From Mycobacterium paragordonae (GTDB lineage: Bacteria; Actinomycetota; Actinomycetes; Mycobacteriales; Mycobacteriaceae), in assembly GCF_003614435.1 (NCBI RefSeq), contig NZ_CP025546.1, forward strand, positions 6,572,001-6,636,000: a DNA stretch of 64,000 nt. The letters run 5' to 3'. The position numbers and the translations under genes were made by a program. The notes beneath the pieces are model-generated. The model did no database searches. It had not been told where the DNA came from and saw nothing but the letters and a program-made list of their open reading frames with translations. This document shows positions 7,640 to 19,081 of this stretch, in pieces. Every line of letters begins with the position of its first letter. Within the stretch, counting starts at the first letter, position 1.

Positions 7640-10600
7640 GTGTCCCCCGACGGTAATGAGCGGTCCCACCGGATCGCCCGGTTAGTAGCCGTCGTCTCCG
7701 GCATCGCCGGTCTGGTTCTGTGCCTGCTGGTTCCGCTGCTTCCGGTGCAACAGACCACGGCGGCCATCCTGTGGCCGCAGGGCAACACCCCGGACGGCAA
7801 CATCAGCCAGATCACGGCGCCGTTGGTGTCGGGTGCCCCGCGCGACCTCGACATCTCCATTCCCTGCTCGGCGATCGCCACCTTGCCCGCGGCCGGCGGT
7901 TTGGTGGTCTCGACGCTGCCGACCGACGGCTTTCAGACCGGCAAGCATGGTCTGTTTGTCCGCGCGAACAAGGACTCCGTCGTCGTGGCCTTCCGCGACA
8001 CGGTGGCCGCCGTGGCCCCCCGGGCCCAGATCGCGGCCGGCGGGTGCAACGTGCTGCACGTCTGGGCCGACGCCGGTGGCGCGGGCGCGGACTTCGTCGG
8101 GATCCCGGGCGCCGCAGGCCGGCTCGACCCTGAGAAGAAACCGCAGGTCGGCGGGATCTTCACGGATTTGAAGGTGCAAGCTCAGCCGGGGCTGTCCGCC
8201 AGAGTCGACGTCGACACCCGGTTCATCCTGCGGCCCACCGCCCTCAAGACGCTGGCGATGGTGCTGGGAGCACTCGCGGTCCTGGGCGCCATCGTGGCCC
8301 TCGCGGCGCTGGACCGTCTGAGTCGTGGCGAGACCCTGAACACGTGGCGGCCCCGGCTACCGAGGATCAAGGCCGGCCTGGCCGCCTGGCTCGCGGACGT
8401 CGTGGTGATCGGCACCCTGCTGCTCTGGCACATCATCGGTGCGACGTCGTCGGATGACGGTTACAACCTGACCATCGCCCGGGTCGCGCCCCAGGCCGGA
8501 TACAACGTCGACTACTACCGCTACTTCGGGACCACGGACGCACCGTTCGACTGGTACTTCGGGGTGCTGTCCCGAATGGCGTCCGTCAGCACTGCAGGGG
8601 TATGGATGCGGCTGCCCGCCACGCTGGCCGCCATCGCATGCTGGCTGCTGATCAGCCATTTCGTGCTGCGCCGGCTGGGTCCGGCACGCGGCGGGCTGGG
8701 CGCCAACCGGGTGGCGGTGTGGACGGCGGGCGCGGTGTTCGTCGCGGCGTGGATACCGTTCAACAACGGCCTGCGGCCCGAACCGTTGATCGCGCTGGGC
8801 GTCATCCTCACCTGGCTTCTGGTGGAGCGCTCCATTGCGCTGGGCCGATTGGCCCCCGCCGCCATCGCGATCATCGTGGCGATGCTGACCGTGACACTGG
8901 CACCGCAGGGATTGATCGCGGTGGCGCCCCTGTTGACCGGCGCCCGCGCCATCGCCCAGACGATCCGGCGCCGACGCGCCACCGATGGCCGGCTCGCACC
9001 GATGATCACCCTGGCGGCGTCGTTGTCGCTGATCACCGTCGTGGTGTTCCACAGTCAGACGCTGGCCACCGCGGCCGAGTCGGCGCGCATCAAGTACACC
9101 GTCGGGCCGACGATCGCCTGGTACCAGGACTTCCTGCGCTACTACTTCCTCACCGTGGAGAGCAACGCCGACGGCTCGATGTCGCGCCGGTTCGCCGTGT
9201 TGGTGCTGCTGCTGTGCATGTTCGGGATGCTGTTCGTCCTGCTGCGCCGCGGCCGGGTGACCGGGGTGGCCACTGGTCCAGCGTGGCGGCTGGTCGGCAC
9301 CGCCGCGATCGGTCTGCTGCTGTTGCACGGCACACCCACCAAGTGGGCTATTCAGTTCGGTGCCTTCGCCGGGCTGGCCGGGGCGCTGGGTGGGCTCACC
9401 GCCTTCACCGTCGCGCGCATCGGCCTGCACAGCCGGCGCAACCTGGCGCTCTACGTCACCGCCCTGCTGTTCGTGCTGGCGTGGGCGACCTCGGGCATCA
9501 ACGGCTGGTTCTACGTCGGCAACTACGGCGTCCCGTGGTACGACATCCAGCCCGTCATCGCCAGCCACCCGGTGACATCGATGTTCCTGACGCTGTCGAT
9601 CCTCACCGGGTTGCTCGGCGCTTGGTACCACTTCCGGATGGACTACGCCGGGCACACCGAGGTGAAGAACAACCGGCGTAACCGCGTGCTGGCGTCGACG
9701 CCGCTGCTGGTGGTGGCGGTGATCATGGTGGCGGGCGAAGTCGGCTCGCTGGCCAAGGGCGCGGCGTCCCGCTATCCGCTCTACACCACCGCCAAGGCCA
9801 ACCTGGCGGCCATCACGTCGCCGGACAGCTGCGCGATGGCCGACGACGTGCTCGCCGAGCCCGACTCCAATGCCGGGATGCTGCAACCGATCCCGGGCCA
9901 GGAGTTCGGCCCCGACGGCCCGCTCGGCGGCGTCAACCCGGTGGGCTTCAAGCCTGAAGGCGTCGGCGAGGACCTGAAGTCCGACCCGGTGGTGAGCAAG
10001 CCCGGCGTCGTCAATTCCGACGCCTCCCCCAACAAACCCAATGCCGCCATCACCGACTCCGCCGGCACTGCCGGCGGCAAGGGCCCGGTCGGCGTCAACG
10101 GCTCCCACGCGGCGCTGCCCTTCGGATTGGACCCGGCGCGCACTCCGGTGATGGGCAGTTACGGCGAGAACAACCTCGCCGCGCGGGCCACCTCCGCCTG
10201 GTACCAGCTGCCCGCCCGCCGGCCGGACCGGCCCCTGGTGGTGGTCTCGGCCGCCGGCGCCATCTGGTCCTACAAAGAGGACGGCGACTTCATGTACGGG
10301 CAGTCGCTCAAGCTGCAGTGGGGCGTGACCAAACCCGACGGCAACACCCACCCGCTGGGTGAGGTGTTCCCGATCGACCTGGGGCCCCAGCCGGCCTGGC
10401 GCAACCTGCGGTTCCCGTTCGCCTGGGCTCCGCCGGAAGCCAACGTGGCCCGCATCGTCGCCTACGACCCGAACCTGAGCTCCGAGCAGTGGTTCGCCTT
10501 CACCCCGCCGCGGGTGCCGGAACTGGAGTCGTTGCAGCGGCTCATCGGGTCGCAGACCCCGGTGCTGATGGACATCGCGACGGCGGCCAACTTCCCCTGC

Positions 10601-10918
10601 CAGCGGCCGTTCTCCGAGCATCTCGGTATCGCGGAACTCCCGGGCTACCGCATCCTGCCGGACCACAAGCAGACCGCTGTGTCGTCGAACTTGTGGCAGG
10701 CCGCGTCCACCGGCGGCCCGTTCATGTTCACCCAGGCGCTGTTGTGGACGTCGACCATCTCGACCTACCTGAGCGGCGACTGGTACCGCGACTGGGGTTC
10801 GGTGGAGCAGTATCACCGGCTGATTCCCGCCGACCAGGCCCCCGAAGCCACCGTCCAGCAAGGCGTGACCACAGTGCCCGGCTGGAGCCGGCAAGGACCG
10901 ATTAGGGCTCTGCCATGA
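7640..10918 (+). CDS. embA: EmbA arabinosyltransferase (arabinogalactan)
   Basis: A 1092-residue Emb-family GT-C membrane arabinosyltransferase. EmbA pairs with EmbB to form the alpha(1-3) branched end of arabinogalactan, with decaprenyl-phospho-arabinose as donor. It shows an N-terminal helix, the extracytoplasmic jellyroll-like segment, the SDDGY catalytic motif at about residues 271-275, the multi-helix region and the C-terminal carbohydrate-binding domain. It starts with GTG at 7640. It ends in an ATGA overlap with embB, so the two are cotranscribed and coupled. It is EmbA rather than EmbC because it is the first gene of the coupled pair and divergent from embR. Confidence 0.95.
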   Translation: MSPDGNERSHRIARLVAVVSGIAGLVLCLLVPLLPVQQTTAAILWPQGNTPDGNISQITAPLVSGAPRDLDISIPCSAIATLPAAGGLVVSTLPTDGFQTGKHGLFVRANKDSVVVAFRDTVAAVAPRAQIAAGGCNVLHVWADAGGAGADFVGIPGAAGRLDPEKKPQVGGIFTDLKVQAQPGLSARVDVDTRFILRPTALKTLAMVLGALAVLGAIVALAALDRLSRGETLNTWRPRLPRIKAGLAAWLADVVVIGTLLLWHIIGATSSDDGYNLTIARVAPQAGYNVDYYRYFGTTDAPFDWYFGVLSRMASVSTAGVWMRLPATLAAIACWLLISHFVLRRLGPARGGLGANRVAVWTAGAVFVAAWIPFNNGLRPEPLIALGVILTWLLVERSIALGRLAPAAIAIIVAMLTVTLAPQGLIAVAPLLTGARAIAQTIRRRRATDGRLAPMITLAASLSLITVVVFHSQTLATAAESARIKYTVGPTIAWYQDFLRYYFLTVESNADGSMSRRFAVLVLLLCMFGMLFVLLRRGRVTGVATGPAWRLVGTAAIGLLLLHGTPTKWAIQFGAFAGLAGALGGLTAFTVARIGLHSRRNLALYVTALLFVLAWATSGINGWFYVGNYGVPWYDIQPVIASHPVTSMFLTLSILTGLLGAWYHFRMDYAGHTEVKNNRRNRVLASTPLLVVAVIMVAGEVGSLAKGAASRYPLYTTAKANLAAITSPDSCAMADDVLAEPDSNAGMLQPIPGQEFGPDGPLGGVNPVGFKPEGVGEDLKSDPVVSKPGVVNSDASPNKPNAAITDSAGTAGGKGPVGVNGSHAALPFGLDPARTPVMGSYGENNLAARATSAWYQLPARRPDRPLVVVSAAGAIWSYKEDGDFMYGQSLKLQWGVTKPDGNTHPLGEVFPIDLGPQPAWRNLRFPFAWAPPEANVARIVAYDPNLSSEQWFAFTPPRVPELESLQRLIGSQTPVLMDIATAANFPCQRPFSEHLGIAELPGYRILPDHKQTAVSSNLWQAASTGGPFMFTQALLWTSTISTYLSGDWYRDWGSVEQYHRLIPADQAPEATVQQGVTTVPGWSRQGPIRALP

Positions 10919-13900
10919 GCGTCACGACCTTCCCCCAGCAGGCCGCCCCGGAGACCGGCCGCGACGTCCGGCTGACCCGGTGGGTGGCGACGATCGCCGG
11001 GTTGATCGGGTTCGTGCTGTCGGTCGCCACGCCGTTGCTGCCGGTCGTGCAGACCACCGCGATGCTCAACTGGCCGCAGAACGGCCAGCTGAACAGCGTG
11101 ACCTCGCCGCTGATCTCGCTGACGCCGGTCGACTTCAAGGCGTCGGTGCCGTGCAGCATCGAACGCGACATGCCGGCCAGCGGCGGCGTCATCCTGGGCA
11201 CCGCGCCCAAGCAGGGTAAGGACGCCAACCTCAACGCCCTGTTCGTCGTGGTGAGTGCACAGCGCGTCGACGTCACCGACCGCAACGTCGTGATCCTGTC
11301 GGTGCCGCGCGACCTGATGCGGTCCCCGCAGTGCGAGCGCATCGACATCAGCTCGACCCACGCCGGGACGTTCGCCGAGTTCATCGGGCTGAAAGACCCG
11401 CGCGGAGCGCCGCTGCGCAGCGGCTTCCCGGACCCGAACCTGCGTCCGCAGATCGTCGGTGTCTTCACCGATCTGACCGGCCCGGCGCCGCCGCAGCTGA
11501 GCCTGTCGGCAACGATCGACACCCGGTTCTCCAGCACCCCGACCACGCTGAAGCTGCTCGCCATGGTCGGCGCGATCGTGGCCACCATCGTCGCGTTGAT
11601 CGCGCTGTGGCGACTCGACCAGCTGGACGGCCACCGGATGCGGCGCTGGATCCCAGCAAACTGGCGCACGTTCACGTTGCTCGACGGCGTGGTGATCTTC
11701 GCCTTCCTGCTGTGGCATGTGATGGGCGCCAACTCCTCCGACGACGGCTACATCCTGGGCATGGCGCGCGTCGCCGACCGCGCCGGCTACATGTCCAACT
11801 ATTTCCGCTGGTTCGGCAGCCCTGAAGACCCGTTCGGCTGGTACTACAACCTACTGGCGCTGATGACCCACGTCAGCGACGCCAGCATCTGGATGCGGTT
11901 GCCGGACCTGGTCGCCGGATTGATCTGCTGGCTGCTGCTGTCCCGCGAGGTGTTGCCTCGACTCGGCCCTGCGGTGGCCGCCAGCAAACCCGCCAACTGG
12001 GCGGCGGCGATGGTGCTGCTCACCGCGTGGATGCCGTTCAACAACGGGCTGCGGCCCGAGGGGATCATCGCGCTGGGGTCGCTGGTCACCTATGTGCTGA
12101 TCGAGCGTTCGATGCGATACAGCCGCCTGACGCCGGCGGCGCTGGCGATCATCACCGCGGCGTTCACCCTCGGTGTGCAGCCGACGGGCCTGATCGCAGT
12201 GGCCGCGCTGGTCGCCGGTGGCCGCCCGATCCTGCGGATTCTGGTGAAGCGCCGCCGGATGGTCGGCACGCTGCCCCTGCTGTCGCCGATGCTGGCCGCT
12301 GGCACCGTCATCCTCACCGTGGTGTTTGCCGACCAGACCCTGTCGACGGTGCTGGAAGCCACCCGGGTCCGCAGCAAGATCGGGCCCAGTCAGGCCTGGT
12401 ACACCGAGAACCTGCGCTACTACTACCTGATCCTGCCGACCGTCGACGGCTCGCTGTCGCGCCGGTTCGGCTTCCTGATCACGGCTCTGTGCCTGTTCAC
12501 CGCGGTGTTCATCATGCTGCGGCGCAAGCGGGTGCCGGGGGTCGCACGGGGTCCGGCGTGGCGGCTGATGGGCGTCATCTTCGGCACCATGTTCTTCCTG
12601 ATGTTCACCCCGACCAAGTGGGTGCACCACTTCGGTTTGTTCGCTGCGGTGGGCGCGGCGATGGCGGCGTTGACGACGGTGCTGGTGTCGCCATCGGTGT
12701 TGCGCTGGTCGCGTAACCGAATGGCGTTCCTGGCCGCGGTGTTCTTCCTGCTGGCGTTGTGTTTCGCCACCACCAACGGCTGGTGGTACGTGTCCAGCTA
12801 CGGTGTGCCGTTCAACTCCACCATGCCCAAGCTCAGCGGAATCTCGGTCAGCACAATCTTTTTCGCGTTGTTCGCGATTGCGGCTGTGTATGCGGCCTGG
12901 CTGCACTTCGCGCCCCGCGGCAGCGGCGAGGGCCGGGTGGCGCGGTGGCTGACCACCGCCCCGGTGTCCCTGGCGGCCGGCTTCATGGCCCTGGTGTTCG
13001 TGGCGTCGATGGGGATCGGGATCGTGCGGCAGTACCCGACATACTCCAACGGGTGGTCCAACCTGCGGGCATTCGCCGGGGGCTGCGGACTGGCCGACGA
13101 CGTGCTCGTCGAGCCGGACACCAACGCCGGCTTCATGACGCCGCTCCCCGGTAACTACGGTCCGCTGGGTCCGCTGGGCGGCAGCGACCCAGTCGGCTTC
13201 TCGCCCAATGGGGTGCCCGAGCACACCGTCGCCGAGGCCATGGTGATGAAGCCGAACCAGCCCGGAACCGACTACGACTGGGACGCTCCCACCAAGCTGA
13301 AGACGCCCGGCATCAACGGTTCGACGGTGCCGCTGCCCTACCAGCTGGACCCCGGGCGGGTGCCGCTCGCGGGTACCTACACGACGGGCGCCCAGCAGCA
13401 GAGCCGACTCGCGTCGGCCTGGTATCAGCTGCCCAAGCCCGATGACGGCCACCCCCTGGTGGTCATCACCGCCGCGGGCAAGATCGCCGGCAACAGCGTC
13501 CTGCACCACTACACCTCCGGCCAGACCGTGGTGCTGGAATACGCCCGGCCCGGGCCCGGCGCGCTGGTGCCCGCGGGCCGGATGGTGCCCGACGACCTGT
13601 ACGGCGAGCAGCCCAAGGCCTGGCGCAACCTGCGGTTCGCCCGCGACAAAATGCCCGCCGACGCCGTCGCCGTGCGGGTGGTCGCCGAGGACCTGTCGCT
13701 GACGCCGGAGGACTGGATTGCGGTGACCCCGCCGCGGGTGCCGGAACTGCGGTCGCTGCAGGATTATGTCGGCTCGACGCAGCCGGTGCTGCTGGACTGG
13801 GCGGTGGGGCTGGCGTTCCCGTGTCAGCAGCCGATGCTGCACACCAACGGCGTCACCGAGATTCCGCGGTTCCGCATCACCCCGGACTACAACGCCAAAA

Positions 13901-14133
13901 AGCTGGACACCGACACCTGGGAGGACGGCGTCAACGGCGGGCTGCTCGGCATCACCGACCTGCTGCTGCGCGCCCACGTCATGGCGACCTACCTGTCGCG
14001 CGACTGGGCCCGCGACTGGGGGTCGCTGCGCAAGTTCGACACGCTGGTCGACGCGCCGCCGGCACGGCTGGACCTGGGTGAGGCGACGCGCAGCGGGTTG
14101 TGGTCGCCGGGTCAGATCCGGATCAAGCCTTAA
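10915..14133 (+). CDS. embB: EmbB arabinosyltransferase, main ethambutol target
   Basis: A 1072-residue Emb-family arabinosyltransferase, partner of EmbA in arabinogalactan synthesis. The catalytic Asp pair and ethambutol-determining region read [13 protein letters not shown]. Asp276 corresponds to M. tuberculosis Asp299 and Met283 to Met306, with a constant offset of 23. Both the Ile-Leu-Gly-Met context and Met306 have the form associated with natural susceptibility, not the changed form of intrinsically resistant species. The start overlaps the embA stop (ATGA). The C-terminal half has the carbohydrate-binding domain and the usual [10 protein letters not shown] tail. It converges on a kinase gene with 31 bp between, and I see no hairpin in that gap. 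Confidence 0.96.
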   Translation: MSVTTFPQQAAPETGRDVRLTRWVATIAGLIGFVLSVATPLLPVVQTTAMLNWPQNGQLNSVTSPLISLTPVDFKASVPCSIERDMPASGGVILGTAPKQGKDANLNALFVVVSAQRVDVTDRNVVILSVPRDLMRSPQCERIDISSTHAGTFAEFIGLKDPRGAPLRSGFPDPNLRPQIVGVFTDLTGPAPPQLSLSATIDTRFSSTPTTLKLLAMVGAIVATIVALIALWRLDQLDGHRMRRWIPANWRTFTLLDGVVIFAFLLWHVMGANSSDDGYILGMARVADRAGYMSNYFRWFGSPEDPFGWYYNLLALMTHVSDASIWMRLPDLVAGLICWLLLSREVLPRLGPAVAASKPANWAAAMVLLTAWMPFNNGLRPEGIIALGSLVTYVLIERSMRYSRLTPAALAIITAAFTLGVQPTGLIAVAALVAGGRPILRILVKRRRMVGTLPLLSPMLAAGTVILTVVFADQTLSTVLEATRVRSKIGPSQAWYTENLRYYYLILPTVDGSLSRRFGFLITALCLFTAVFIMLRRKRVPGVARGPAWRLMGVIFGTMFFLMFTPTKWVHHFGLFAAVGAAMAALTTVLVSPSVLRWSRNRMAFLAAVFFLLALCFATTNGWWYVSSYGVPFNSTMPKLSGISVSTIFFALFAIAAVYAAWLHFAPRGSGEGRVARWLTTAPVSLAAGFMALVFVASMGIGIVRQYPTYSNGWSNLRAFAGGCGLADDVLVEPDTNAGFMTPLPGNYGPLGPLGGSDPVGFSPNGVPEHTVAEAMVMKPNQPGTDYDWDAPTKLKTPGINGSTVPLPYQLDPGRVPLAGTYTTGAQQQSRLASAWYQLPKPDDGHPLVVITAAGKIAGNSVLHHYTSGQTVVLEYARPGPGALVPAGRMVPDDLYGEQPKAWRNLRFARDKMPADAVAVRVVAEDLSLTPEDWIAVTPPRVPELRSLQDYVGSTQPVLLDWAVGLAFPCQQPMLHTNGVTEIPRFRITPDYNAKKLDTDTWEDGVNGGLLGITDLLLRAHVMATYLSRDWARDWGSLRKFDTLVDAPPARLDLGEATRSGLWSPGQIRIKP

Positions 14134-14164
14134 CTTGAGCCTGGCGACGCAGCCACCTCGCGGG

Positions 14165-15979
14165 TCACGACTTCGGCAGCTTCAGCACCCGGTTCTTGCC
14201 GCTCTCGGCGACATACAGGTTTCCGGCGCCATCGACCGCCACCCCGTGTGGGCCGTCGAGCTGGGGAAACGGCAGCACCGACTGCGAGCCGGTCTCCGCG
14301 GCCAGCCGCACCACCCGGCCGGTGCCCGCATCGCTGACGTACACGTTCCCGGCACCATCCACCGCCACCCCCCACGGCTTGACCAGGCCGAAGAACGGCA
14401 CCGTGGTCTGCACACCGGTCTCGGCGGTCAGCTTCGTCACCTGACCGTCGCCCAGGTCGGCGACGTAGACGTTGCCGGACCCGTCCACCGCCACCCCTTC
14501 GGGCCCGTCCAGGCCGGTCATCGGTAACGCCGTCTGGGCCCCGGTCCCGGCCGCCACCTTCAACACCCGGTCTTTGATCCAGTCCGCCAGGTAGAGGTTG
14601 CCGGCGCCGTCCACCGCCACCCCATGGGGGCCGTTGCGCTCGAGCTTCAACACTGTCTGGTTCGCGGCACCGGCCGCGAGCTTCGTCACCCGCTCGTTGT
14701 AGGAGTCGGTGACGTAGACGGTGCCGCTCCCGTCCACCGCAACCCCGACGGCGTACCGAAGGTCGCTGAACGGCAGCACGCTCTGGTCCCTGGTCGCCGC
14801 ATCCAGCTTCACCACCCGGTTGTTGCCGTTGTCGGCGACGTAGACGTTGCCGGCGCCGTCCACAGCGACGCCGAGCGGACCGCTGAGGCCGGCGAACGGC
14901 AACGCTACTTCGGTCGGCGACGGCGACGGCGGCGGCGACGGCTTCGCAACCGACGACTGGGCCGGCGGGCCACCGGCGCGGTGGACAAGGACGGTGGTGG
15001 TGACGACGACGGCCGCGACGAGGGTGACCAGGACGGCGCCGAGCGCGACGCGGGCCCGTGGGCTCAGCCGGGCAAGCAGCGGCGGTGTGGCCGCCTCGCT
15101 GAGCTTGGTGGCTGCGGCAGCGTCAGCGGCCATCGTCTCGGCGCTGCTGGCAACGGCCTCGGCGTCGGCGTCTGCGGGTGCTCCCTGCGCGGCGGCAGCA
15201 AGCTCGGTGACCGTCTGATACCGCTCGGCGGGTTCTTTGGCCATGCCCTTGGCGATCACCGCGTCGAAGTCCGGCGGCAGGTCGGGCCGGGTGCTCGACG
15301 GGCGGGGCGGTGGCAACGTCAGGTGCGCGGTCACCTGGCTTTCCAGTGAGTCGCCGGGGAACGGCCGGTTGCCGGTCAGGCACTCGTACAGCACACAGGT
15401 CAGCGCGTAGATGTCGGCGCGGGCGTCGGCGTCCTGCGCCATCAACCGTTCCGGCGCCATGTAATGCCAGCTGCCGATCATCTCCCGGGAACCGGTCAGG
15501 CCGGCGTCGTCGGCGCCGCGGGCGATGCCGAAGTCGATCAGGTACGCGAAGTCGTCCTCGTCCAGCAGGATGTTGGACGGCTTGACGTCGCGGTGCACCA
15601 GACCGACCTTGTGCGCGGCGCGCAGCGCCTGGGCCACCTGCTCGATGATGTGCACCGCCCGGTGCGGCGGCAGCGGTCCGTTGGCCAGCTTCTCTTCCAA
15701 GTCGCGGCCCTCCACGAGCCGCATGTCTACATAGAGGCGGCCGTCGATTTCGCCGTAGTTGTGGATCGGAATGATGTGCGGGTTGTTGAGCTGCGCGGCC
15801 GCCTCGGCTTCGCGCCGGAACCGTTGCACGAAGGTCTGGTCGGTGGCCAGCTGCGGCGGCAGGAGTTTGATCGCCACTGTCCGGTTGGTGGCCGTGTCGT
15901 AGGCGCGCCAGACCTCGCCCATGCCGCCCTGGCCCATCATGTTCTGCAACCGGTAGCGCCCGAAGGGGGTCCCCTGCAC
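14165..15979 (-). CDS. PknD-like Ser/Thr protein kinase with NHL beta-propeller sensor
   Basis: A 604-residue receptor kinase. The N-terminal kinase domain (about residues 8-270) has the glycine loop GQGGMGEV, Lys38 in VAIK, HRDVKPSN (Asp132) and DFG (Asp150). These are all needed residues, so it should be active. A linker is followed by one membrane helix (about 312-333), a proline-rich spacer and six NHL repeats of the form GPxGVAVDGAGNVYVAD, which would make an extracytoplasmic beta-propeller as in PknD of M. tuberculosis. It starts with GTG at 15979. Its place beside embB, with embR at the other side of embAB, recalls the pknH-embR pairing; a role in EmbR control is inference. It could equally be a PknD paralogue with a separate signal. 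Confidence 0.9.
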   Translation of the reverse strand: MQGTPFGRYRLQNMMGQGGMGEVWRAYDTATNRTVAIKLLPPQLATDQTFVQRFRREAEAAAQLNNPHIIPIHNYGEIDGRLYVDMRLVEGRDLEEKLANGPLPPHRAVHIIEQVAQALRAAHKVGLVHRDVKPSNILLDEDDFAYLIDFGIARGADDAGLTGSREMIGSWHYMAPERLMAQDADARADIYALTCVLYECLTGNRPFPGDSLESQVTAHLTLPPPRPSSTRPDLPPDFDAVIAKGMAKEPAERYQTVTELAAAAQGAPADADAEAVASSAETMAADAAAATKLSEAATPPLLARLSPRARVALGAVLVTLVAAVVVTTTVLVHRAGGPPAQSSVAKPSPPPSPSPTEVALPFAGLSGPLGVAVDGAGNVYVADNGNNRVVKLDAATRDQSVLPFSDLRYAVGVAVDGSGTVYVTDSYNERVTKLAAGAANQTVLKLERNGPHGVAVDGAGNLYLADWIKDRVLKVAAGTGAQTALPMTGLDGPEGVAVDGSGNVYVADLGDGQVTKLTAETGVQTTVPFFGLVKPWGVAVDGAGNVYVSDAGTGRVVRLAAETGSQSVLPFPQLDGPHGVAVDGAGNLYVAESGKNRVLKLPKS

Positions 15980-16000
15980 CGGATCACCATAAGCCCAGAT

Positions 16001-17458
16001 TTAGCCTGCGTGGGGTAGTGGCGGCGTCTCTCCTACGACGTTGCCGGACGAGTCCAGGGCCTGCAGCTGGTAGTAGCCGTCGGTGCCCCCGTTCAGCGGC
16101 AATGCGGTGTCGTATCCGGCCCACTCGGCGGTGGCCAACACCGTCATCGCGGTGCTTTGCGGACCGTGCCGCAGGCGCCAGCTGCGCACCGCCGTGGCGC
16201 CGTTCCATACGGCGTGCACAACGTCGCCGGCGAAGACCATCTTCGGGGGTTCGACGGGAGTGCCGCTCCACTCGTCCAGGTAGGCGCGGTAGGTCCCGCC
16301 GGCCAGGGCGACGTCGTAGAGCATCGTGCCGTCGGCCGCGAACTCGGCGATGTGACCGGCGGTCCCCCAGCCGGAGAAGGTGCCGCCGCCGGGTAGTTGC
16401 TGCAGGTTGCCCATGGCGCCGCTGCTCAGTTTGTCCGGGTGGGGCTGCGCGCGCAGCAGCGTGGCGGTGCGCGCGGCGGGGTCCAGGCGGATCCACTTCA
16501 GGCTGCTCGGCACCGACCCGCCGCCGGTCTGGCCGGCGTTGCCCTCGAAATGGTTGTCGAACAACGTGATCGTGTTGGCGTCGGGCATCTCGGCGTCGTG
16601 CTGGTAGGCGAATTCGACGCCGTCGCCGAGGGCGAAGGTGGACTGCTTGCCGCCCAGGCGCCAGTTGATCGCGCCGGTGCGCGGGTCGACATTGAAGACC
16701 GTGGACAGCGCGCGCAGGCTGATCAGCAGGTTGCCCGCGGGATCGAGTGCGATCGAATTCATGTGGTAGGGATCGAGAACCTGGCCGGCGCTGTACTTCG
16801 CCGGCGAGTCGCTGACCGGCACATGCGCAAGCGCGTCCCACTGAAACAGCGTCTGGTGCCGTTCGACGTCGACCACCGAGGCGATGCAGTTGTAGATCCG
16901 GCCGTCCTTGGGGCCGCCGACGGCGCTGAGGTCGGTGACGACTTCCTGGTAGGAGGTGACCAGGGCGTGCCCGTCGGGGGTGAGCCGGAATTCGTGGATG
17001 TCCGAGGACAGCTCCCCGCCCGGGGTGACGGTGTCGATCACGTTGTAGCGCTCGTCGGCGATATAGCTGAGGCCGAGTCCGTGGCCGCCCTGTTTGAGGC
17101 CCTGCCACCAGGTGAGCACCGGTTTGCCCCGGTAGGTCTGGACGCGCAGGTTGCCGGCGGTCTGGCCGGCCGGGAGCTCGCGCTGCCACACCACCCGTCC
17201 GGCCTTATCGGCGATGACCAGGACCGATGCCTTCGGCGTCCCGCCGGCCGGGTTGGCTGCCGTGGTGCCCGAGACGTAGAAGACGTAGCCGGGGGCACCC
17301 CGCGGATTGTTGACCTTGACGGAATAACCCGACGAGGGGGCCGACGTGCTCGGTGGCGCAGCGGGTTTGCTGTCCCGCGTGCCGCAGGCCGCCGCCGCGG
17401 CGGTCAGCGCGACTCCCGTCATGACACCGAATTGACGCCGTGAGATCCCGCCGGCCAT
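16001..17458 (-). CDS. Arylsulfotransferase (ASST)-like Tat-exported lipoprotein
   Basis: A 485-residue secreted protein. The N-terminus combines a twin-arginine motif (SRRQFG), a hydrophobic stretch and a lipobox-like Cys (AAAAACGT), so it is probably exported by Tat and lipid-anchored. The body has the repeated beta-strand pattern of the arylsulfotransferase/ASST propeller family, with conserved stretches DIHEFRLTPDGHALVTSY, YHMNSI and WRLGGKQSTF. The true substrate is unknown, and in mycobacteria this family need not be a sulfotransferase. The ATG at 17458 has an AAGGAGA ribosome-binding site at good distance; a TTG directly upstream is too close to it. Its stop lies 22 bp from the start of the kinase gene, which is on the same strand. 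Confidence 0.75.
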   Translation of the reverse strand: MAGGISRRQFGVMTGVALTAAAAACGTRDSKPAAPPSTSAPSSGYSVKVNNPRGAPGYVFYVSGTTAANPAGGTPKASVLVIADKAGRVVWQRELPAGQTAGNLRVQTYRGKPVLTWWQGLKQGGHGLGLSYIADERYNVIDTVTPGGELSSDIHEFRLTPDGHALVTSYQEVVTDLSAVGGPKDGRIYNCIASVVDVERHQTLFQWDALAHVPVSDSPAKYSAGQVLDPYHMNSIALDPAGNLLISLRALSTVFNVDPRTGAINWRLGGKQSTFALGDGVEFAYQHDAEMPDANTITLFDNHFEGNAGQTGGGSVPSSLKWIRLDPAARTATLLRAQPHPDKLSSGAMGNLQQLPGGGTFSGWGTAGHIAEFAADGTMLYDVALAGGTYRAYLDEWSGTPVEPPKMVFAGDVVHAVWNGATAVRSWRLRHGPQSTAMTVLATAEWAGYDTALPLNGGTDGYYQLQALDSSGNVVGETPPLPHAG

Positions 17459-17548
17459 CAATCTCCTTCGAAGTCTTCGCTTCTGCGGCCTGCTGCCGGG
17501 GCTATTAGATCAGGCACCGCCACGAACCGGGATGAAACACTGGAAGGC

Positions 17549-18421
17549 ATGTGGGCGAAGCGCATTGGCATCACCGTGCTGGTGTGCGTTGCGTCCGCCG
17601 GTTGCGCGGCGACGCCGCCGGGCGGCCCGGGCTCGGCTGCCCGGTCGAACTACGTCGCAATGGGCGACTCCTTTGCCGCCGCGCCAGGTGTCCCGGAGTT
17701 GGCCGCGCCGCGCGGATGCCACAAGTCCACCAACAACTATCCGGCCGTGCTGGCGCGTCGCCTGGCTGCCGCCGCGTTCCACGACGTCACGTGCAGTGGA
17801 GCGACGACCGATGATGTCGTCAACCGGGAACAGCGGACCGATCATGGGCTGATCCCCCGCCAGCTGGACATGGTCGGACCGCCGACGGACCTGATCACCA
17901 TCACGATCGGCGCCAACGACGTCGGGTTGGCAGGGGATGCCGAGTCCTGTCAGGTCGAGGCGGCCAATCCAAAGCCGTGCGCCGCGGCGTTCGTCGTCAA
18001 CAACGTCGACCGGATTTCCAGCAGCATCCGCGAGCAGGTCCCGGTATGGGCCGCGATGATCGACCAATTGCGCGCCGATGCGCCCAGGGCACGCATCATC
18101 CTGGTCGGCTACGGAATCTTCGTCCGCCCCGGCGGCTGCTTTCCCGACCAACCGCTGCTGCCGAACGACGCCAATTACCTTCAAGCCAAAGTCGACGAAC
18201 TCGATGACCGGCAGCGACAACTCGCCGCGGACAAGGGAGTGGAGTTCTACGACACCCGGTCGCTGTCAGCGGGCCATGACATGTGCGCCCCACCGGGCGA
18301 ACGCTACGTCGAGGGCTACGTCACCGAAGGCAACAACGTTCCCCTGCACCCCACCGCTTTGGGGGCGGTCGCACTGGGAAATGCGCTGACCGACTATCTG
18401 GTCTTATCGGAGAACCGGTAA
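17549..18421 (+). CDS. SGNH/GDSL-hydrolase lipoprotein
   Basis: A 290-residue secreted esterase/lipase-like protein. The signal peptide ends in a lipobox with Cys19 (VASAGC), so it should be a membrane-anchored lipoprotein. SGNH family blocks are visible: Ser41 in GDSF, the Gly/Asn block GANDVGL and His267 in PLHPTALG. This gives a complete predicted catalytic site. Several Cys residues in the mature part suggest disulfides, as in actinobacterial secreted lipases. It is divergent from the ASST-like lipoprotein with 90 bp between the starts. The natural substrate (lipid, acetylated sugar or polymer) cannot be read from the sequence. Confidence 0.85.
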   Translation: MWAKRIGITVLVCVASAGCAATPPGGPGSAARSNYVAMGDSFAAAPGVPELAAPRGCHKSTNNYPAVLARRLAAAAFHDVTCSGATTDDVVNREQRTDHGLIPRQLDMVGPPTDLITITIGANDVGLAGDAESCQVEAANPKPCAAAFVVNNVDRISSSIREQVPVWAAMIDQLRADAPRARIILVGYGIFVRPGGCFPDQPLLPNDANYLQAKVDELDDRQRQLAADKGVEFYDTRSLSAGHDMCAPPGERYVEGYVTEGNNVPLHPTALGAVALGNALTDYLVLSENR

Positions 18422-18539
18422 GCGTCCCGAATACCACGCGCAACGCCATTACCGCCCGCCCGTTAATTGACGCGAACGCAGGTTTAACTGCGCAAACGGT
18501 AGTCAATAACTGAAAAGTTCACACGGCGGCACGGGCGGA

Positions 18540-19052
18540 ATGGACGGGCAAATGCGCACGCTGACTGGCTTCGGGACTTTTGCTTCAGTTTTCACGGTAT
18601 TGGCCGCTTCGACGGCGACCCTCGGAACGGGCATGGCGGCCGCAACCGGCCCGGTGCCGATCAGTTCCACGTTGCGTAACTGCGATGGCAGCGCCGTCAA
18701 GACCGCGGTCCAGGCGCCGCGGGTGGCGCTGGGGCGCGGCGTGGTCCTCGTCCATCCGTCGGGTTCAACCGTCAGCGCGGACATCGACCTGGTGATCTCG
18801 AACCAGCCCGGTATGCACTACGACGTGGGCCTGATTCAGGTGCCGCGTCCGACGTCGGCGACGTGCGGGCCCGGCGATCCGGGCACCACGTACGCCGGCG
18901 TCGACACCGACCCTGCGGGGCATGCGGCTATCACCATCACCGCTCCGATTCAGCAGGGCACCACCGGCGTCTGGGTCATGGTCACCACGCCGAACCCGCA
19001 CAACCAGGCGCCGGCCGAGTACTACTCCTCGGAGTTCGTGGCTCCCGTCTAG
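18540..19052 (+). CDS. Small secreted mycobacterial protein of unknown function
   Basis: 170 residues, or 166 if the second ATG at 18552 is used; neither start has a strong ribosome-binding site. An N-terminal hydrophobic segment ending in MAAATG looks like a Sec signal peptide. The mature part is rich in beta-strand-like segments with two Cys residues (NCDGS and ATCGPGD) that could pair. I do not recognise a named domain. It lies between the SGNH lipoprotein and fadE35 and is probably an exported envelope-associated protein; no function can be assigned. Confidence 0.7.
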   Translation: MDGQMRTLTGFGTFASVFTVLAASTATLGTGMAAATGPVPISSTLRNCDGSAVKTAVQAPRVALGRGVVLVHPSGSTVSADIDLVISNQPGMHYDVGLIQVPRPTSATCGPGDPGTTYAGVDTDPAGHAAITITAPIQQGTTGVWVMVTTPNPHNQAPAEYYSSEFVAPV

Positions 19053-19081
19053 ACAGCACGAATCTGTAATACCGTCGCGGA

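Noticed and set aside
8357..10894. 845-codon open frame on the minus strand opposite embA
   Set aside because: Antisense shadow with low-complexity composition; embA on the plus strand has full Emb-family features.
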